A stretch of 32,857 nucleotides of DNA from positions 12,022 to 44,878 of the forward strand of contig NZUN01000056.1 in the NCBI GenBank assembly GCA_002697205.1, written 5' to 3'. Position numbers and translations under genes: made by a program. The notes beneath the pieces were generated by a model. It made no database searches. It was given only the letters and a program-made list of their open reading frames with translations, and was not told the origin of the DNA. Below are positions 1 to 9,266 of this stretch, in pieces. This stretch comes from Gammaproteobacteria bacterium. GTDB taxonomy: Bacteria; Pseudomonadota; Gammaproteobacteria; Pseudomonadales; Azotimanducaceae. Each line of letters starts with the position of its first letter. Within the stretch, counting starts at the first letter, position 1.

Positions 1-894
1 TGCTGCGATAGTTCCGCGCGCTTTATACATAACATAGCGACCCGATCCGGCATCGGAACTATGTCGTAAAACTTGATTGTCAACCGCTCCTTCGCCTTTA
101 ACATTAAGAATATTATTAGCGCCTCCTGCGATCTCTATATTAAGAGGGCCGTTCATAGTATCGCCAGACTTCTTAACGTAGGAAGACGTTCCGCTTGCCT
201 TAGTCGCGCCCATAAGATCGAACGTATCAAGCGCAACACGCTTCAAAGTAACAGTGCCGCCTTGGGGAATAATTAAATCGCCGCCCACCGGAACGTTTAT
301 CGTAACGCCTGCACCGGCAACGAAAGTTGCGTCGCCTGCGCCGATATTACGAAAATGCCATTCAGCGTTATCGTCCAGCGCTTCCGTTGCATTTTGACGC
401 ACGTTTATCGTTTTTGCCGCTGCATTCGTTAAACGCAAATACTTGCTTTTGTCGGCATTCAGCAAATCGTAAGCAACCGTTGCAATTGGCGAAACGATAA
501 CTGTTCCACTTCCAACCGAAGCAACATCGGCAGTTGTCGCACGACGCGAAGTCCATTTGGAAATAGTAACGCTTTCCCCGGCGGCGTCATCAACAATAAC
601 GTCGCCATCCGTTCCGCCGATAGTCATTTTGCCGGGGGTGATTGTTGTTATAGTGCCCACAAATAGATTATTGGCGGTGTCGCCGGTAAAGCCTTTGACG
701 TTAACCCGGTCGCCGACTAAGAACCCGGCCGCAACAAAACCTTCAGCGCTATCGTTGAAGCTATTATCGGCGGCAGCAGCGCTAATTGTCGCCGCTGTTA
801 TCGCAACGTCGGTTGAAAGTTGCGACACTTCGATAAGTTCGCTTCCTTCGATAGAAGCGACGGCTTCAAGATCGCTAAGGCGTTTGTCTGCCAT
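1..894 (-). CDS. Tail fibre protein, N-terminal part (runs off left edge)
   Basis: The reading frame stays open from an ATG at 894 to base 1, so at least 298 codons are present and the C-terminus lies outside the window. The start has a GGAGGA ribosome site at 901-906, one of the very few GAG-containing sites in the phage. The protein begins MADKRLSDLEAV, has an Ala/Gly/Val-rich beta-type middle, and near the edge carries the KKSGDTMNGPL motif common in phage tail fibres. This is followed by a segment ending SGRYVMYKARGTIAA, typical of the region before fibre shafts. It is the last gene of the tail operon, 2 nt after the tip protein gene. It probably forms the host-binding fibre, with specificity in the missing part. 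Four of the 33 GAG/CTC words of the phage lie at 87-146, which hints at a differently derived fibre segment. Confidence 0.85.
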   Translation of the reverse strand, partial: MADKRLSDLEAVASIEGSELIEVSQLSTDVAITAATISAAAADNSFNDSAEGFVAAGFLVGDRVNVKGFTGDTANNLFVGTITTITPGKMTIGGTDGDVIVDDAAGESVTISKWTSRRATTADVASVGSGTVIVSPIATVAYDLLNADKSKYLRLTNAAAKTINVRQNATEALDDNAEWHFRNIGAGDATFVAGAGVTINVPVGGDLIIPQGGTVTLKRVALDTFDLMGATKASGTSSYVKKSGDTMNGPLNIEIAGGANNILNVKGEGAVDNQVLRHSSDAGSGRYVMYKARGTIAA

Positions 895-896
895 TT

Positions 897-3575
897 TTAT
901 TCCTCCAAAACCCTTACGTCGCCTTGCTCAATTACACGGGCTTCCCCTTCTTCGGTATAGCGCGCTTCGGCTTGGCTGTTAATGAAAATGTGCGACGGCG
1001 CTTGCCATGAATAAACGCCGTCCCGCTTGGCATGAACTTCAATGCGAATTACGCCTGAACCTATCGGCGTGACAGCTTGCGGGCTTACGGCCGGTTCTAT
1101 TTCTTGTTCCAACACGTCGTCAACATAAAGACGAAGGCGATATTCGACGCCCGGTTCAGGGCCAATATCACCCGCCGTATGATCGACAAGATAACCGCCG
1201 GTTTGTTCAATACGGTTTCGATGCGTCCACGTAACCGTTACTTCACCTTCGTAATAAGCGTTGGGGGCGTAGCTTTCGCCGTTGATACGAAGGTCGCCCG
1301 GCGCATAAGGACGACAAGCACGTTGGTTCAACGTAAGTGTCATCGCGTCGGCGGCGTCAAGCGGAAGAACGCCAGCGCCGGAAATCGGAATTATCTTGGC
1401 GTCAACTTCTTCGCCCTGAACATATTCGGTCGGATCAAACCCGGCGTAAGCATCCCAAAAGAATGCCACTTCGCCCGCAAGGTGTTCTTCGGGCACCGTA
1501 TCAAGGACACCGCGTCCCACCATTATAGCGCCGGTTTCAACGTCGATAGCGTCAACCCGCATTAGTTCTTCGCCAATTTGGAAGTGTGTCCCAATGGTAA
1601 CTTCTTCCAAGTCACTTCCGTCATTCAAAACGAAGTTCGGTTGCGTCTTCGTAATGTTGGTCGAAAGAACGCCAGACGGGCAAAAGTCCATCGCGCCAAC
1701 GTCTTCGTATCCTGCGCCGTCATCGGTATATAGCGCCGCGTTGATTGCTGAAGCGGGACGCAAACCGGCGGCTATCAAATAGCCGATTTCAGGATGCGTC
1801 AACAACTTGTTGTCGGTGTCTGACTGGCCAAGCGCTTGAACAAGTTCGTAATAAGGCGCTTCGGCGACAAGCTGTTGTTCAACAACCGAAGGCGGGCCGC
1901 TAGGGTCCGTCCAACCACTATCAGGAACAACGATGGTCAAGTTCGTGTCGGTATCGAAAACGTCTTGTGTGCATGAAATCTTGACGCGATTATTGCGCCC
2001 GGTGCCGTAGCTTATACCGTTCACACGCATGACGACTTCGGCAAGCCCCCAACGCGACCAACTGAACTTGAACACGTCGCCAACTTCAAGTTCCTTGGCG
2101 TCGCTGTTCGCCGTAATTGTGCAAGACAGCAGCGGCGAAGATAGCACTTTCAAATCGCGCTGCGCCGCAATCGTCGCGTTGCGCGTATTGCTGAAGCCGG
2201 GATATTGCAGCGGCGCGTTAATAGGAACGCCCTGTTGGCGAAGAAGCGCGGGATCGTCTATTGTGACGGTCGCGTCTTTGCCGGTCGTCGCGTCCCAATA
2301 AGTCACGGTAACGCTGTTCGTCAATTCACCGAACGTAATGCGCGTCGGATCGTCAACACTTCCAATATTGCTTTCGTCAAGATGAAGCAACGTCGCTTCA
2401 TCGTATCCGCCGCGAATAGGTTTGATGACGAACTTACCAGTCGTGCGCGACACATAAAGCGCGCAATCGACATGCTCTTGAACCATCGAAACAAAATCTT
2501 CAATGGTCTTCGTCTTATCCCACAATAGGGACAACCCAAGCTTTTCATTGAAGAAAATATCAGCCGCTGCCCTGAACGACACGTCGTCAACGTCGTCGTC
2601 GGTGTAACCCATGCCCCATTCAGGATCAGTCAGGCATTCGCGGATAATGTGGGCAGCGTTCATATCAACGACGCCTAGCGGAATATCTTGATAAGCCGCC
2701 GTGTAATCGTGCCCATGTCCGCCTGCGAAGCGAAAACCGCCGCTGCGCCCGCCTTCGTATGCTTCAATACCGCCTTCAACGCTTGTCCAACCCTGAACGC
2801 CTTCTTCAGCGCCGGGATTGGGAACAACAACGGGTTCGCCGTCGAACGTCAACGTTATGTCATCAATATAGCCGTCGTTACTTTCACCGGAATTACGCCA
2901 CATATGTTGAAACAGTTGAACGCGAGCGGTTCCGGCCGGGGCGGTTGCCGTAATTGAACGCTGTTCCCATTCGGGATACACCGGCCCGGTTTCTTCGGAA
3001 CTATCGTGAAAGCCAAGGCTGTTGCCATGAATATCCCAAAAGCGCATTGTCATCTTCGCCGTATCCAACGACGCACCGCCTTGCGGCGAAGATGATTGCC
3101 ACCACGACAAAGTAACTTCCGTCGCCTTGGTTGTGGCGCTTGAAGCTATCGCCGCTTTGGCTGGATACCATTGCATCAAACCGTTTTGGCGCTTGAAGAC
3201 ACGCTGCCCCCTAGCGCTCCACGTTTTCAAATATGGGTTGTTGCCTAGATAGCATTGACGAAATATCAAACAGGCAACGCCGCGAAACGCGGGAATTAAC
3301 GCACCAAGCTTCGAAACAAGATAGCTGTTTTGACCTTGGGTCGGTTCGCCCATCGCAAGGTCAATCGTGCCGCTAACGCCGCCTTCGCGCTTATCGCCGC
3401 CGAAAAGAGTATTCGCGGTTATTGAAATTGAACCGCTAGTCTTATATCCAACCCAAGCGTCGCGTTCGTCAACTTGAAGGCGCGTAAAAGCGTCGATAGG
3501 CCCGTGACACATGCCAAGGTGCATACCAAGATAATACTTGTATCCGACAGTTTGTGCTTTGCCGCCCTTACCCAT
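897..3575 (-). CDS. J-like tail tip attachment / host-specificity protein
   Basis: This is an 892-residue tip protein. The preferred start is the ATG at 3575 (MGKGGKAQTVGYKYYLGMHL), because Gly/Lys-rich starts followed by a TVGYKYYLG-like motif are usual for this group; an in-frame TTG at 3596 would add 7 residues. The start overlaps the preceding stop by 8 nt. Family knowledge: J-like proteins form the central tip below the tail tube and contact the receptor. In the sequence, an N-terminal hub-like part is followed by an insertion around residues 150-290 resembling a carbohydrate-binding beta sandwich (QLFQHMW, GYIDDITLTFDGEP), then the conserved tip core and beta-rich C-terminal modules. 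It sits directly before the fibre gene. Receptor is unknown. Confidence 0.85.
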   Translation of the reverse strand: MGKGGKAQTVGYKYYLGMHLGMCHGPIDAFTRLQVDERDAWVGYKTSGSISITANTLFGGDKREGGVSGTIDLAMGEPTQGQNSYLVSKLGALIPAFRGVACLIFRQCYLGNNPYLKTWSARGQRVFKRQNGLMQWYPAKAAIASSATTKATEVTLSWWQSSSPQGGASLDTAKMTMRFWDIHGNSLGFHDSSEETGPVYPEWEQRSITATAPAGTARVQLFQHMWRNSGESNDGYIDDITLTFDGEPVVVPNPGAEEGVQGWTSVEGGIEAYEGGRSGGFRFAGGHGHDYTAAYQDIPLGVVDMNAAHIIRECLTDPEWGMGYTDDDVDDVSFRAAADIFFNEKLGLSLLWDKTKTIEDFVSMVQEHVDCALYVSRTTGKFVIKPIRGGYDEATLLHLDESNIGSVDDPTRITFGELTNSVTVTYWDATTGKDATVTIDDPALLRQQGVPINAPLQYPGFSNTRNATIAAQRDLKVLSSPLLSCTITANSDAKELEVGDVFKFSWSRWGLAEVVMRVNGISYGTGRNNRVKISCTQDVFDTDTNLTIVVPDSGWTDPSGPPSVVEQQLVAEAPYYELVQALGQSDTDNKLLTHPEIGYLIAAGLRPASAINAALYTDDGAGYEDVGAMDFCPSGVLSTNITKTQPNFVLNDGSDLEEVTIGTHFQIGEELMRVDAIDVETGAIMVGRGVLDTVPEEHLAGEVAFFWDAYAGFDPTEYVQGEEVDAKIIPISGAGVLPLDAADAMTLTLNQRACRPYAPGDLRINGESYAPNAYYEGEVTVTWTHRNRIEQTGGYLVDHTAGDIGPEPGVEYRLRLYVDDVLEQEIEPAVSPQAVTPIGSGVIRIEVHAKRDGVYSWQAPSHIFINSQAEARYTEEGEARVIEQGDVRVLEE

Positions 3576-3762
3576 GACGTTCGCGCGCCTTTTCAACTAC
3601 ACGAAGGGCGTTGTCATCGCCGGTTGCAATGAAAACTTCTTCGGGAAGACCTTCGGATAAGAACTTGTTCCAGTCAAGATTATGGCGCGCAAAGAAGCCC
3701 CGCGCGCCATTGCTGCAAAGTTTTGCCGAACGAATGTCCACCATCTTTACAATGATTGTCAC
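3568..3762 (-). CDS. Small conserved tail protein upstream of the tip gene
   Basis: A 64-residue protein. I place the start at GTG 3762, which overlaps the TGA stop of the upstream gene in a GTGA quartet and has GGAAG just upstream. A longer reading from 3813 would run deep into the neighbouring gene. The core reads SAKLCSNGARGFFARHNLDW, then a Gly-Leu-Pro-Glu-Glu and ATGDDNALRVVE pattern. Small proteins of this type commonly lie between the membrane-anchored tail gene and the J-like gene in siphoviruses and gene-transfer-agent-like clusters. Their exact role is not known to me; assistance in tip assembly is an inference from position. Confidence 0.7.
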   Translation of the reverse strand: MTIIVKMVDIRSAKLCSNGARGFFARHNLDWNKFLSEGLPEEVFIATGDDNALRVVEKARERHG

Positions 3763-3989
3763 TTCTTCCCGCCCTTCGATTTGATGGCGACCGTTTTCAA
3801 GTCGCCATACCAAACGACGTTAGGACCGTTCAAGTCCCGCGTTCCAAATAGAACGGGAATTTCAACGCCTTCTTCGGCAATAGGCGCTTCGATTTCCGAA
3901 AGCCCGGCCGGTTTCTGCGATTGCTGTTTTGGCATAGTCGCATAGGACAACACCAAGCCAGCGACGAAAAGAGCGACGAACCACCACAT
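3759..3989 (-). CDS. Small membrane-anchored tail assembly protein
   Basis: A 76-residue protein with one hydrophobic helix at residues 2-17 (WWFVALFVAGLVLSYA), a Pro/Gln linker, then a soluble segment containing EEGVEIPVLFGTRDLNGPN and VVWYGDLKTVAIK. That soluble motif is also typical of the N-terminal region of some tip proteins, so it may cap or chaperone the tip at the membrane. The ATG at 3989 overlaps the TAA of the preceding gene (TAATG). The hydrophobic N-terminus has no signal-peptidase site, so a single transmembrane anchor is the simpler reading. Function is inferred from conserved neighbourhood. Confidence 0.7.
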   Translation of the reverse strand: MWWFVALFVAGLVLSYATMPKQQSQKPAGLSEIEAPIAEEGVEIPVLFGTRDLNGPNVVWYGDLKTVAIKSKGGKK

Positions 3990-4780
3990 TAGACTATTGA
4001 ACTCCCGCCCAAAGGGTTCTTCGTTGGAATGAAGTCAAACCCGCCGTTGTTCAAAAGATTGTTGAATTTATCGTTGCATGTTTGGCGCGTATGATCGCAG
4101 CCCGGATACAACACTACGTCAAACGGAACCCCGGCTTCAATGGCCTGCGAAAGAACATACGAAAGGCGCTGAATGGTTATCTGATTGCCAGCATGATAAA
4201 TGATATACGACAAAGTTCCATCCGAAGCCTTCAACATGCCGCCGGTGAAATATCCGTCGATATATGCCGCCGCCGCTTCAACGGTGAACGTTTTCACGGC
4301 AGCAACCGCCGCAACGCTGCCTTCAACGGCAAAATCTTCGGGGTTCACATAGCAACCACGCCCGTAAAGCGCATGACGGCAACCACGCTGATAGCGCGCC
4401 CGAAGACCGGGGCGACGAAGCGATGTGAAAATGCTTTCCATCTTCAAAACAATGCTAGTCGTGCCCGGCGCAATGCTGGCAAGACGACCCTTCCAAACGA
4501 CGTTGAACGCACCGCCTTTGTCACGTTCGAAAATTGTAAGCGACACAATCTTTTCGCCGTTGTCTGCCAACCAACGAAGACCAGCTTCGTTATTGAGCGA
4601 CATTTGAACGTCGATATTCGACTTGGCAATTTCGTTCTTTACTTCGGCGTCACTACGTCCAATGGACGCGGGCGTATAAACGTCGCCGTTATAGGTGACT
4701 TGTTCGTTGCCATCGGTGAAAGCCCAAATGGTTCCCGACGCCTGTTCGCTGAAGCGATAAAGTTCGGTCTTCGTCGCCAT
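3989..4780 (-). CDS. Distal tail protein of the BR0599/DUF2163 family
   Basis: A 263-residue protein ending in the signature of the phage BR0599-type family (YPGCDHTRQTC, then FNNLLNNGGFDF, IPTKNPLGGSSIV). Four cysteines are positioned as two pairs, C134/C143 (GCRHALYGRGC) and C228/C235. Position between the M-like tail protein and the tip genes matches the place of lambda gpL, which carries an iron-sulphur cluster on four cysteines. A metal site here is therefore plausible but inferred. The N-terminal half is the DUF2163-like beta region (EQVTYNGDVYTP). The ATG at 4780 overlaps the upstream TAA as TAATG, so expression is translationally coupled. Confidence 0.82.
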   Translation of the reverse strand: MATKTELYRFSEQASGTIWAFTDGNEQVTYNGDVYTPASIGRSDAEVKNEIAKSNIDVQMSLNNEAGLRWLADNGEKIVSLTIFERDKGGAFNVVWKGRLASIAPGTTSIVLKMESIFTSLRRPGLRARYQRGCRHALYGRGCYVNPEDFAVEGSVAAVAAVKTFTVEAAAAYIDGYFTGGMLKASDGTLSYIIYHAGNQITIQRLSYVLSQAIEAGVPFDVVLYPGCDHTRQTCNDKFNNLLNNGGFDFIPTKNPLGGSSIV

Positions 4781-5955
4781 TATACAACCGTCCTAACCGC
4801 CATGCTTACTTCAGTCCACAAGCCGTAATGATTGCACGAAATCTTGTCGTTGTCATTACGAAGCTTCAACAGGAAACCAATTTTCTGATTGGACGACCAA
4901 GCGGCCCCGGCAGGCAAGGCGGGGGCGAAGGTTAAACGATCATCGCCCGCCACCGAAGCAACCGCCGTAATCTTGGCATAGTGCCGCCCGGCGTCGCTAT
5001 CAATGAAAATGCGACTAAACGCGCCATGGTTCCAATAGTGTTGCGTATATTCGTCGCCGCTAACGGTAACGACGCCACCGCCCCCGTTCGCTGGCGTGAC
5101 AATGCCTAAATCTGAACGGTTCGTTGGAAACAAAAACGGATTTGCCGAACCTTGTATCGTGTCGGCGAACTTTTGCCACCATGCGAAGTCTTGCGAAGTG
5201 CCAAGATGACTTGCTTTGAACGTTAGATTGTGCGCCCATTGTTCAACCGTCCAAGGTGAAATAAAGTCCATAAGACCGACGTAATCAATCGCCTGAAGCC
5301 CCGTCGCAACGTTGCCGTCAAAACCCGTGCCAATCGGAACATACGGCAGGACAGGCAAGCCGTCGAACATTGTAAGCGCTATGTCGTTCGACGGCGGCAG
5401 GAACGGCAATGTGGGCAACATACGTTCAACAAATGTGAACGAAGAAGTCGCCGAATGGTCGGGATTTTGCCGCGTAATGCTGGCGTTGGTGTTGGTGAAC
5501 ACCGTTGTAATCGGGACAACCAAGCCGCGCGACGTATAAGCGTTTGCCAGCGGGTCCACGAATACGACGTTATCGGCGTTGACTTCGGCGATTTCGACTT
5601 GTTCGAACTTTACCCCTTCAACGACGATAGCCGCGCCGCCAACCCGGAAGTCACCGCGCGCCGGGTTGATGTATGCAACCGTATCGCCAGCCGTAAGCTT
5701 CATCTTCAGCTTGGCTTGATACTGCCAAAGCGGAAACTGAAATTCAGTCCGAAAGCGCTTCGTCATCATCGCAATGTGCCGCCGAAGGTCCAACACATCG
5801 TCAAAACGAAAATTGCCGGTGAACGTCCGACGCGGATAACGAAGAAGCGGAATGCGGTCTTCGTTACCGTTAAAGGACGTTCCAACGTCGGTAAGCCAAG
5901 CCCATTGCTCACCAATAGGCCGTTCAGGCGTCTGAATTACAGTGCCGTAGGTCAA
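4780..5955 (-). CDS. Minor tail protein downstream of the tape measure (M-like)
   Basis: A 391-residue protein starting with a TTG at 5955 that overlaps the TGA of the tape-measure gene as TTGA. No ATG lies near the N-terminus and no strong ribosome site is visible, so re-initiation is likely. The N-terminal motif PIGEQWAWLTDVGTSF, followed by RIPLLRYPRRTFTGNF and LWQYQAKLKM, is characteristic of distal tail proteins encoded right after the tape measure in long-tailed phages. The later part alternates Pro-rich and aromatic beta segments. It probably forms the ring linking tube to tip. Tail location is firm from context; the precise ring assignment is inferred. Confidence 0.8.
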   Translation of the reverse strand: MTYGTVIQTPERPIGEQWAWLTDVGTSFNGNEDRIPLLRYPRRTFTGNFRFDDVLDLRRHIAMMTKRFRTEFQFPLWQYQAKLKMKLTAGDTVAYINPARGDFRVGGAAIVVEGVKFEQVEIAEVNADNVVFVDPLANAYTSRGLVVPITTVFTNTNASITRQNPDHSATSSFTFVERMLPTLPFLPPSNDIALTMFDGLPVLPYVPIGTGFDGNVATGLQAIDYVGLMDFISPWTVEQWAHNLTFKASHLGTSQDFAWWQKFADTIQGSANPFLFPTNRSDLGIVTPANGGGGVVTVSGDEYTQHYWNHGAFSRIFIDSDAGRHYAKITAVASVAGDDRLTFAPALPAGAAWSSNQKIGFLLKLRNDNDKISCNHYGLWTEVSMAVRTVV

Positions 5956-8828
5956 TGTGGTTTCACCGAATTAGGGTTACGCTTAATTACATTCAGAATA
6001 ATACGTTCACCTTCGGGGCTATCCATTGCGGCGACAAATTCGCGTTCGTCAAACTGATTGACAATCTTTACGTCGCCTTGATAAACGTCGCCACTTCCGC
6101 CGCCGTCGCTTTGGCGTTGCTGATACGGCGTTTCAATAGTTACACGTTCACCGCGCGATACGTTCATGTTAATGTTGTTGTTGTCAATGCCCGACCGGCC
6201 TTCAACCATGAACTGTCCGCCGTTGGCATAGCTGCCCACATTGGTTGACGCGATGGCCGCGACGTTCGCGCCGGTCTTAATCGCAATTGCCGCCGCCGCC
6301 GCGATGTTGAACGGATAGGGCACCGTAGCGAGCGCATTCTGCGCCGCGACATAACCCTTAATCGTGGCGTCCGCGATAGCCGCCGCCTTGCCGATGGTGG
6401 CCAGCGTCCGCGACGAAGACGACTGAAGCCCGGCAAGTTCGCTGAAGAACGACGAAGCGCCTTGAAGCTTCATTTCGCTGAACTTGGCCTGAAGCGCATA
6501 CTTCGCTTGTTCATACTGTTGCGCGTTGATAACGTCTTCGTCGCGCAAACGCTGAAGTTCGGCGTAATACGACGTTTCGTTCGCAAGCATGTTGTCGCGT
6601 TCCAACATCGGATTGACGATTTCGCCAATCGTGCTGTTGATTTGCTGTTGCTGCAAGAGTGCGTTGTTCTTCGCGACCAAGTTTTGCACTTCTTCCGACA
6701 ACAGCTTGTTACGAAGTTCGTCGCCCGTGTAACCTTCGGCGACAAGTTTTTGGCGGATGCTTTCAAGATAGTTGTTTTGTTCGACGGCCTGCCCGTAAAG
6801 GCCAAGCGCCCGTTGCGACGTTTCAATTGCGTCTTTGAACGACAACAGCGGGTCGGTTGCTTCGGCCAACGCGCGCGAAGCCTTGCCCAACTGAAGCTGA
6901 TATTGGGCTTGCGAAATTGCGTTTTGGTCTAGTGCTTCCTTCGCCGCTTGAAGCGTCGCGTTATACGTGCGTTGCGGCCCTTGGGCTTCTTCGACAATCC
7001 GGTCAAGTTCCGACTGAACATACTTATAGTCGTTGATGGCCTGAATTTTGTCGCGGAAGACCTTCAATTGCGCTTCGTCAAGCGGCATACGACGCTTCAT
7101 AAATTCTTGTTCGATTTGATCCAACCGGCCTTGAACTTCGCGCGCGTCCTTCAACATCTTCATGCGGGCAAGTTCGTTATCCAACGCCTTGTTCGTATCG
7201 TTGATATAATCAGCCTGCGTCTTCGGGTCCGACGTGCTGTCCTTCTTCGGCTTGGGCGCGGTGCGGCTGTCAACGATAGCGTCGGCGGCTGTTTTGATAC
7301 GGTCGCGCGCTGCCTTGACAGTGTTTTGTTCCCAACGCTTGCCAAACGCCGTAAGGGTGTTGTCAGCTTCCCGAACAGCTTCGCCAAAGCTTTCGCCGAT
7401 AATGTCAATGGACGACTTGCCATCGCGCGCGAAACGACCGAACGAAACTGAACCGATGCGTTCAAAGCCGATGCCGAATTGCTGGCCTTTGTCGATCAGC
7501 CAGTTGATGCCGTCGATAACCTTGTTGATGGCAAATTCAACGCCATCAATGATGACATTTGCAATTTGCAAAATTGTGTTCTTCGTCATGTTCGCCATTT
7601 GCGACCAAGACATAGACCAAACTTTGATAATAGCTTTGATGTATCCGACAACAGCCCCATAGAAGCCAAGGAAGGCGTTATACAGGAAGCCCATTGTCGC
7701 GTCCCAAGCCGTTTGGAAATACGACGTTACGCCTTCGAACGGTGCGAACAGCCCGGCCAAGCCTTCCTTGACCGTTGCAACGAAGCCATTCCAGCTATCG
7801 GCCATCGTGATTGTTACAGTGTCAAATTCCTTCAGCTTGCCATTCGCACCGACCGTCGTATTGCCAAGCTTGTTCATTTCCTTTTCGGTCAAGCCAAGGC
7901 TGTTCGCATACGCTTCAAGTTCCGGCTTGTGCTTCGCTGCAATGTCGTCGGTAAACGACTTGAAGCCGACGTAAAGTCCGCCAACCGCAATCGCCAGCGG
8001 GGCGAACGGCGCAAGCATACGAAGGGCCGCGACGGTAAGCGCCTTGAAACCGCCTTCCATTTGCCCTGCAATCTGCGAAATCTGCGAACCCTGTTGAATA
8101 AAGACAATGAAGGGGTTTTGGCCGCTGGCCAGCGATACGCCAATGTCGTTGATTTGCGCCGCCAAGTTTGCCATGTTCGCGCGTTGCGCCCCGGCGCTTT
8201 GTCCGATGCGGTTTACGCCCGTGTTGAACGTGTCTTGCGCGCCCTTCGCGGCGTTCAAACGATTAGTTGCTTGGTCCACCGCCGCAACATACGTCCGCAT
8301 GTTGATAGCGCCGCCTTCAAGCAACGTGCGGGCTTCGGCCATTTCGGCGTTGAAGCGCATTTGGGCGGCGTATGCCGGGTCTAAGGACGACTTCAGGCGG
8401 TCGGCGCGGGCGGACAGGCTGGACGTGCTGTCCGCTGCCCGTTGGGCGGCTTGCGCGGCCCGTAGGGACGCCGTGGCGGCGTTGGCTTGGGCAGCGGCGG
8501 CGCGGGCCGTGGCGGCTTCCGTGCGGGCCGTTTCCGTCGCCAGTCGTTGTTTTTCGGTCGCCGCCTTCGCATCTGCCACGGCGCTGTTCGCGGTTGCCGT
8601 CGTAAGGCGGGCTTGGGCATTCATTTGAGCGGCAAGCGCACGGGTTGTCGAATTGGAAGCCGTTTCCATCTTCAACAACGCCGTCGTATTCATGGACGCC
8701 AATTCGGACTTCAGGCGTTCAACGTATTTGTGGGCATCCCCGGCAGCGTCGCCAATTGCACGAAGCTTCTTTTCCGGCCCGGTCGATACTTGGTCGTTAA
8801 CTTCAATATCAATCCGTTCGTCGGCCAT
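5952..8828 (-). CDS. Tail length tape measure protein
   Basis: A 958-residue protein and the second-longest in the tail module. Residues ~50-165 form an Ala-rich heptad-like coiled coil (ATARAAAAQANAATASLRAA). A conserved block around 210-260 (LAAQINDIGVSLASGQNPFI) is typical of prophage tape measures. Hydrophobic segments follow (LRMLAPFAPLAIAVGGLYVG, and a second cluster near FLYNAFLGFYGAVVGYIKAI). The C-terminus has the usual Gly/Asn-rich region. Using the familiar ~0.15 nm per residue rule, it would specify a tail of about 140 nm. The ATG at 8828 is preceded by GGAAGTAGG, the same leader as the major tail gene. Alternating GCC/GCG alanine codons give many antisense open frames here. Confidence 0.93.
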   Translation of the reverse strand: MADERIDIEVNDQVSTGPEKKLRAIGDAAGDAHKYVERLKSELASMNTTALLKMETASNSTTRALAAQMNAQARLTTATANSAVADAKAATEKQRLATETARTEAATARAAAAQANAATASLRAAQAAQRAADSTSSLSARADRLKSSLDPAYAAQMRFNAEMAEARTLLEGGAINMRTYVAAVDQATNRLNAAKGAQDTFNTGVNRIGQSAGAQRANMANLAAQINDIGVSLASGQNPFIVFIQQGSQISQIAGQMEGGFKALTVAALRMLAPFAPLAIAVGGLYVGFKSFTDDIAAKHKPELEAYANSLGLTEKEMNKLGNTTVGANGKLKEFDTVTITMADSWNGFVATVKEGLAGLFAPFEGVTSYFQTAWDATMGFLYNAFLGFYGAVVGYIKAIIKVWSMSWSQMANMTKNTILQIANVIIDGVEFAINKVIDGINWLIDKGQQFGIGFERIGSVSFGRFARDGKSSIDIIGESFGEAVREADNTLTAFGKRWEQNTVKAARDRIKTAADAIVDSRTAPKPKKDSTSDPKTQADYINDTNKALDNELARMKMLKDAREVQGRLDQIEQEFMKRRMPLDEAQLKVFRDKIQAINDYKYVQSELDRIVEEAQGPQRTYNATLQAAKEALDQNAISQAQYQLQLGKASRALAEATDPLLSFKDAIETSQRALGLYGQAVEQNNYLESIRQKLVAEGYTGDELRNKLLSEEVQNLVAKNNALLQQQQINSTIGEIVNPMLERDNMLANETSYYAELQRLRDEDVINAQQYEQAKYALQAKFSEMKLQGASSFFSELAGLQSSSSRTLATIGKAAAIADATIKGYVAAQNALATVPYPFNIAAAAAIAIKTGANVAAIASTNVGSYANGGQFMVEGRSGIDNNNINMNVSRGERVTIETPYQQRQSDGGGSGDVYQGDVKIVNQFDEREFVAAMDSPEGERIILNVIKRNPNSVKPH

Positions 8829-8831
8829 GTC

Positions 8832-9266
8832 CTACTTCCAATCGTATTTGAAGTCGCGCAATGAAAGTTTGCCCACAATAACCGAAGCATGAACGAACCC
8901 GCCGGGATGCTGCGACGACGACCCTTCGTCTAGCCGCTTGATATACGGCAAGACGTTCGAAAGGTAAATGGGTTCGCCGGGCTTGGCCAATGCTATAACT
9001 TGGGCGGCGACTTCCATCGCCTCTTGTGCCGAAGCCCCTTGCGTGGACCCGGCAAAACCAACGAAATAGGCGCTTATTGACGATGACTTGGGCGTTCCGT
9101 CGCCCGCTTGCCAGTTCGACAAGGCTTGCGAAGTATCGACCGGCGTAATGTTGACTAGGTATCGAACGATTGCGTTGGCAACGTGCTTTTTCGCTTCGTT
9201 GCCAACGCTGGCGACTTTATCGGCCTTCGCATACATGCGTTTTTGAAGGTCCAACAAGTTAGCCAT
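8832..9266 (-). CDS. Tail completion / neck-type protein
   Basis: A 144-residue protein; the start is ATG 9266 (MANLLDLQKRMYAKADKVAS), overlapping the preceding stop by 8 nt. The pattern ITPVDTSQALSNWQ, followed by YLSNVLPYIKRLDEGSSSQ, matches the HK97 gp10 / lambda Z-like style, where a VDTG-type turn and an N-x-xPYxxxLExG motif recur. It lies between the chaperone frameshift pair and the tape measure. That position is less usual than next to the connectors, so an alternative is a tape-measure-proximal tail protein. Role in closing the tail's head-proximal end is inferred. Confidence 0.65.
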   Translation of the reverse strand: MANLLDLQKRMYAKADKVASVGNEAKKHVANAIVRYLVNITPVDTSQALSNWQAGDGTPKSSSISAYFVGFAGSTQGASAQEAMEVAAQVIALAKPGEPIYLSNVLPYIKRLDEGSSSQHPGGFVHASVIVGKLSLRDFKYDWK

